The notes beneath the pieces are model-generated. The model made no database searches, was not told where the DNA came from, and saw only the letters and a list, made by a program, of their open reading frames with translations. A stretch of DNA of 64,000 bases from an uncultured Fluviicola sp. (GTDB taxonomy: Bacteria > Bacteroidota > Bacteroidia > Flavobacteriales_D > Crocinitomicaceae). The stretch covers positions 30,116 through 94,115 of the forward strand of contig CAJVYC010000009.1 of NCBI GenBank assembly GCA_913009205.1. The letters are read 5' to 3'. Within the stretch, counting starts at the first letter, position 1, and every line of letters starts with the position of its first letter. The translations under genes were made by a program, and so were the position numbers. This document shows, in pieces, positions 62,050 through 64,000 of the stretch.

Positions 62050-63049
62050 AATGAGAAGGGTTAAACCCAAATTCGGTCACCAATTTTATCGGAGTTCCAT
62101 TAACAGTTCCAAACGATATTCCTTCATTGATAAGGTATTCATCATCCATGTTATAAGGAACAAATGTATTTCGCTCACTTTTTAAATGATATTCTATTCC
62201 ATCAGAATATTTCAGTTTCAAATCTAGTTTTCCTGGAAATAGAGGATTTGAAGCAAACTCTTCAATCGTTGGGAGCTCTCTCAAATAATGAATTTGATCT
62301 CCTTCTGTTATAAATCCAGCACTGAGTTGCCCCATATAATCATACTGAACCATAGATAAGTTGAATGCTTCTTTATTTTCCAACATTCCGCCAATCCAAA
62401 CATGCCGCTTCCATCCGCCCCATTTTCGAATTCCCCAACTATGATCGCGCATTGATGAGAAGTCAACCTTTCTTAAGTCACCGTCAATTTCAATCATTCC
62501 GGTCAGTCGACCACCTTGTTCAAAATGATTTTTCTTGGAGTCTTTCAATTTTTCAAAAAATGATTTCGACCATTTGGCTTGAGCAATTGCTAATGCCGTT
62601 GCATCTAAAATCAAAGCATTTTGAAAATCCACAATAGCTGTTTCTGCATTGAACTTTAAGTCAATCTTGACGTTCTTTGAGGAGCCATCTAAATCCATTT
62701 CTCCTTGGAATGAAACGTACCATTCTTTTCCTAATTGAACATTATCAAAGCGCAATTTTCCTTGTTGAAACCCTTCTCCTTCTTCTCCGGGATGTTTCTT
62801 CAATCGCAAGAGTCCGAGATCCGGAAAAAACACTTCCAACCAGTATTCATTTCCTCGCGTTGTTCGAAAACTTTGTCTCGCGAGAAAAAAAGACCCATCG
62901 TCAGATATTCCATTAAAATAGGATGAATCGTTGAACAAAGCTTGCGAAGCGTCAGAATGCTTTTGCTCGATTACTTCCAACGGAATATTTTCGACTTCTC
63001 GTTTAAGTAATTTTCGTTTGATCATTTTGTATTTTAGACCTTCAAGCAT
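62039..63049 (-). CDS. Beta-rich unknown partner of the PEP-synthase-like enzyme
   Basis: The 336-residue protein lacks a signal peptide. It has paired beta regions with …SFFLARQSFRTTRGNEYWLEVFF…, an internal LTGMIEIDGDLRKVDF, and the conspicuous SSMRDHSWGIRKWGGWKRHVW. Similar 'RDHSWGxRxW' modules occur fused to the N terminus of animal and bacterial PEP-synthase-like proteins (recalled, not checked), which supports a joint function here. It starts one base after the phosphatase stop and overlaps the next gene. Confidence 0.7.
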   Translation of the reverse strand: MLEGLKYKMIKRKLLKREVENIPLEVIEQKHSDASQALFNDSSYFNGISDDGSFFLARQSFRTTRGNEYWLEVFFPDLGLLRLKKHPGEEGEGFQQGKLRFDNVQLGKEWYVSFQGEMDLDGSSKNVKIDLKFNAETAIVDFQNALILDATALAIAQAKWSKSFFEKLKDSKKNHFEQGGRLTGMIEIDGDLRKVDFSSMRDHSWGIRKWGGWKRHVWIGGMLENKEAFNLSMVQYDYMGQLSAGFITEGDQIHYLRELPTIEEFASNPLFPGKLDLKLKYSDGIEYHLKSERNTFVPYNMDDEYLINEGISFGTVNGTPIKLVTEFGFNPSHYDL

Positions 63050-63050
63050 C

Positions 63051-63830
63051 TTATTCTAAGTATTTTGATTTCAATAATTCTAGTTCTGCTTCAGTTAATC
63101 CTAATTCGAACCGAAAGTAATTATTAGCGGAGAGAGATTCACTGTCTATGTAATCGAAAACGCCTTTCAAATTTTCCTCTCGAACATAAAACAGCGATTT
63201 AACAGGAGCAAACTCTTCATCTGAAACTTCTCGATTGAATTGTTTGCTGAAATTTTCCTTGATCAGTTGAATGTAATACTCGTTCTGTCTTTTCAGCAAT
63301 TCGTTAGACTTCAAATAGTCCATGTAGATGTAATCGCGCTCAACATCAAAGAAATCGAGTAGCAGTGCGCTAATTATTCCGGTTCGATCTTTTCCCTGAC
63401 TGCAATGATAAATAATTCCTGTGTCGGCATTAAGTATCGCTCGATAAACTAAAGCCAATTCAGATTTGAATGTTGTAATCACTTCGAAATAGATCTTGTT
63501 CATCACATTTGAATCGATTAAACCAAATTCACCCTTTTCGAAAATTGGAATCAACGATTTTGAAATGTTCCCAGCATTGATGGCAACGTTATAATACTCG
63601 ATAGTTTTTGGATGATTTTCGGTATCAAGGAGTTCGATTTCTTCCGACGTTCTCAAATCAACGATATTTCCAATTCCCAATCCTTTCAACACTGATAAAT
63701 CGTTTTCATCTAGTTTACCGAATGATCCCGATCGGAAGATTCGATTCTCTTTTATTTTCTGACCTGATTTCGTTCTAATTCCGCCTAAATCACGAAAATT
63801 CGGTTGACTATTTAAGATTGACTCCCTCAA
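63051..63830 (-). CDS. Tyrosine-protein phosphatase (Y_phosphatase3 type)
   Basis: The 259-residue protein has the family N-terminal motif QPNFRDLGGIRTKSGQ, IVDLRTSEEIEL, and the CX5R signature IYHCSQGKDRTG near residue 141. It is a cytoplasmic dual-specificity or lipid/tyrosine phosphatase of the bacterial Y_phosphatase3 group. The start TTG at 63828-63830 is the only plausible codon: the frame is open upstream for ~12 codons to a stop without ATG or GTG. It leads an operon of three genes separated by 1 base and an 11-base overlap. Confidence 0.85.
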   Translation of the reverse strand: MRESILNSQPNFRDLGGIRTKSGQKIKENRIFRSGSFGKLDENDLSVLKGLGIGNIVDLRTSEEIELLDTENHPKTIEYYNVAINAGNISKSLIPIFEKGEFGLIDSNVMNKIYFEVITTFKSELALVYRAILNADTGIIYHCSQGKDRTGIISALLLDFFDVERDYIYMDYLKSNELLKRQNEYYIQLIKENFSKQFNREVSDEEFAPVKSLFYVREENLKGVFDYIDSESLSANNYFRFELGLTEAELELLKSKYLE

Positions 63831-63930
63831 GTGTTTCTGTTTTAATCTAAAGTTAATTAATCTTGTTTACATAACTGTTTCGAAAAATGAATTAAGCAGG
63901 ATTAAATTCATTTTGAAAAGGTATTATGGT

Positions 63931-64000
63931 TGGTTCCTAAGATATGCCTTTTGGAACGCGTCCTGCTGTCAAGACACCATTAAAAAGACAGGAGGTTTCA
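63931..64000. repeat. Right copy of the 70-base repeat; start of a Rep-like reading frame
   Basis: The sequence is identical to 58321-58374 over its last 54 bases and reads WFLRYAFWNASCCQDTIKK in the forward frame, extending off the window. Upstream codons are open for ~30 residues but no ATG is seen, so the gene start is unclear. A complete Rep-like gene or another fragment probably lies to the right. Confidence 0.8.

Noticed and set aside
1..64000. CRISPR array, prophage, toxin-antitoxin or restriction system
   Set aside because: No regularly spaced repeats, phage structural genes, methylases or recognisable toxin-antitoxin pairs were seen; the only possible mobile relic is the Rep-like fragment.

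Overview
The window looks like chromosomal DNA of a Bacteroidota bacterium, most likely a free-living, aerobic member of the Flavobacteriia. Four predicted exported proteins carry type IX secretion (T9SS) sorting domains: one type B tail and three type A tails. Other phylum-typical content is PKD-repeat surface proteins, a DUF5686 outer-membrane protein, SusC/HmuR-like TonB-dependent import and HmuY-like haem proteins. Shine-Dalgarno sites are weak, and candidate promoters fit the Bacteroidota TTG / TAnnTTTG pattern. Heme A synthase implies aa3-type respiration. The family and genus are not determined from the sequence. The DNA is AT-rich throughout.

Layout. 1-10.5 kb: the 3' end of a TonB-like gene, a decayed reverse-strand ORF, fumC, a radical SAM/SPASM enzyme, a DUF5686 protein, a PKD-rich type B T9SS protein and an NAD-binding protein. 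10.5-18.3 kb: ctaA and a TauE-type exporter, a CAU tRNA, an acidic lipoprotein, then a five-gene envelope cluster (CASTOR/POLLUX-type channel, TerB-like/zinc-ribbon protein, SPFH protein with a GYF_2 tail, a second GYF_2 protein and a four-helix membrane protein). 18.5-25.6 kb: two small reverse-strand genes, a compact seven-gene molybdenum cofactor operon led by a ModE-type regulator, and a kinase-like unknown. 26.3-32.8 kb: a tetR-tolC-MFP-RND efflux operon with a perfect inverted repeat in its control region. 32.9-40.7 kb: rnhA, a degenerate glutamine amidotransferase-like protein, pepP and a hydrolase, thiL, a dead sensor kinase next to an intact response regulator, and an Rrf2 regulator.

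40.9-47 kb: a secreted subtilase and a Prc-type protease. 47.5-57.5 kb: an iron/haem locus with two HmuY-like proteins (one T9SS-secreted, one lipoprotein), a TonB-dependent receptor, DUF6686 and DUF6607 proteins, and a convergent operon for a PepSY/flavodoxin/ferredoxin-reductase fusion, a DUF2271 protein and a periplasmic ankyrin protein. The ankyrin gene diverges from a hemerythrin-type gene across an intergenic region holding two copies of one palindrome. 58.3-64 kb: an accessory-looking segment. A fragment of a rolling-circle Rep-like gene is fused to the end of the hemerythrin gene, and 54 of its bases recur exactly at the window's right edge. Between the copies lie two cassette-like repeats, a T9SS protein gene and a three-gene operon (tyrosine phosphatase, a beta-rich unknown, and a PEP-synthase/rifampicin-phosphotransferase-like enzyme).

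The best candidates for something under-described are the envelope cluster at 13.3-18.3 kb, the twin-palindrome control region at 57.5 kb, the two-HmuY haem locus, and the mosaic at 58-64 kb. No CRISPR array, prophage, complete insertion sequence or recognisable defence island was seen.
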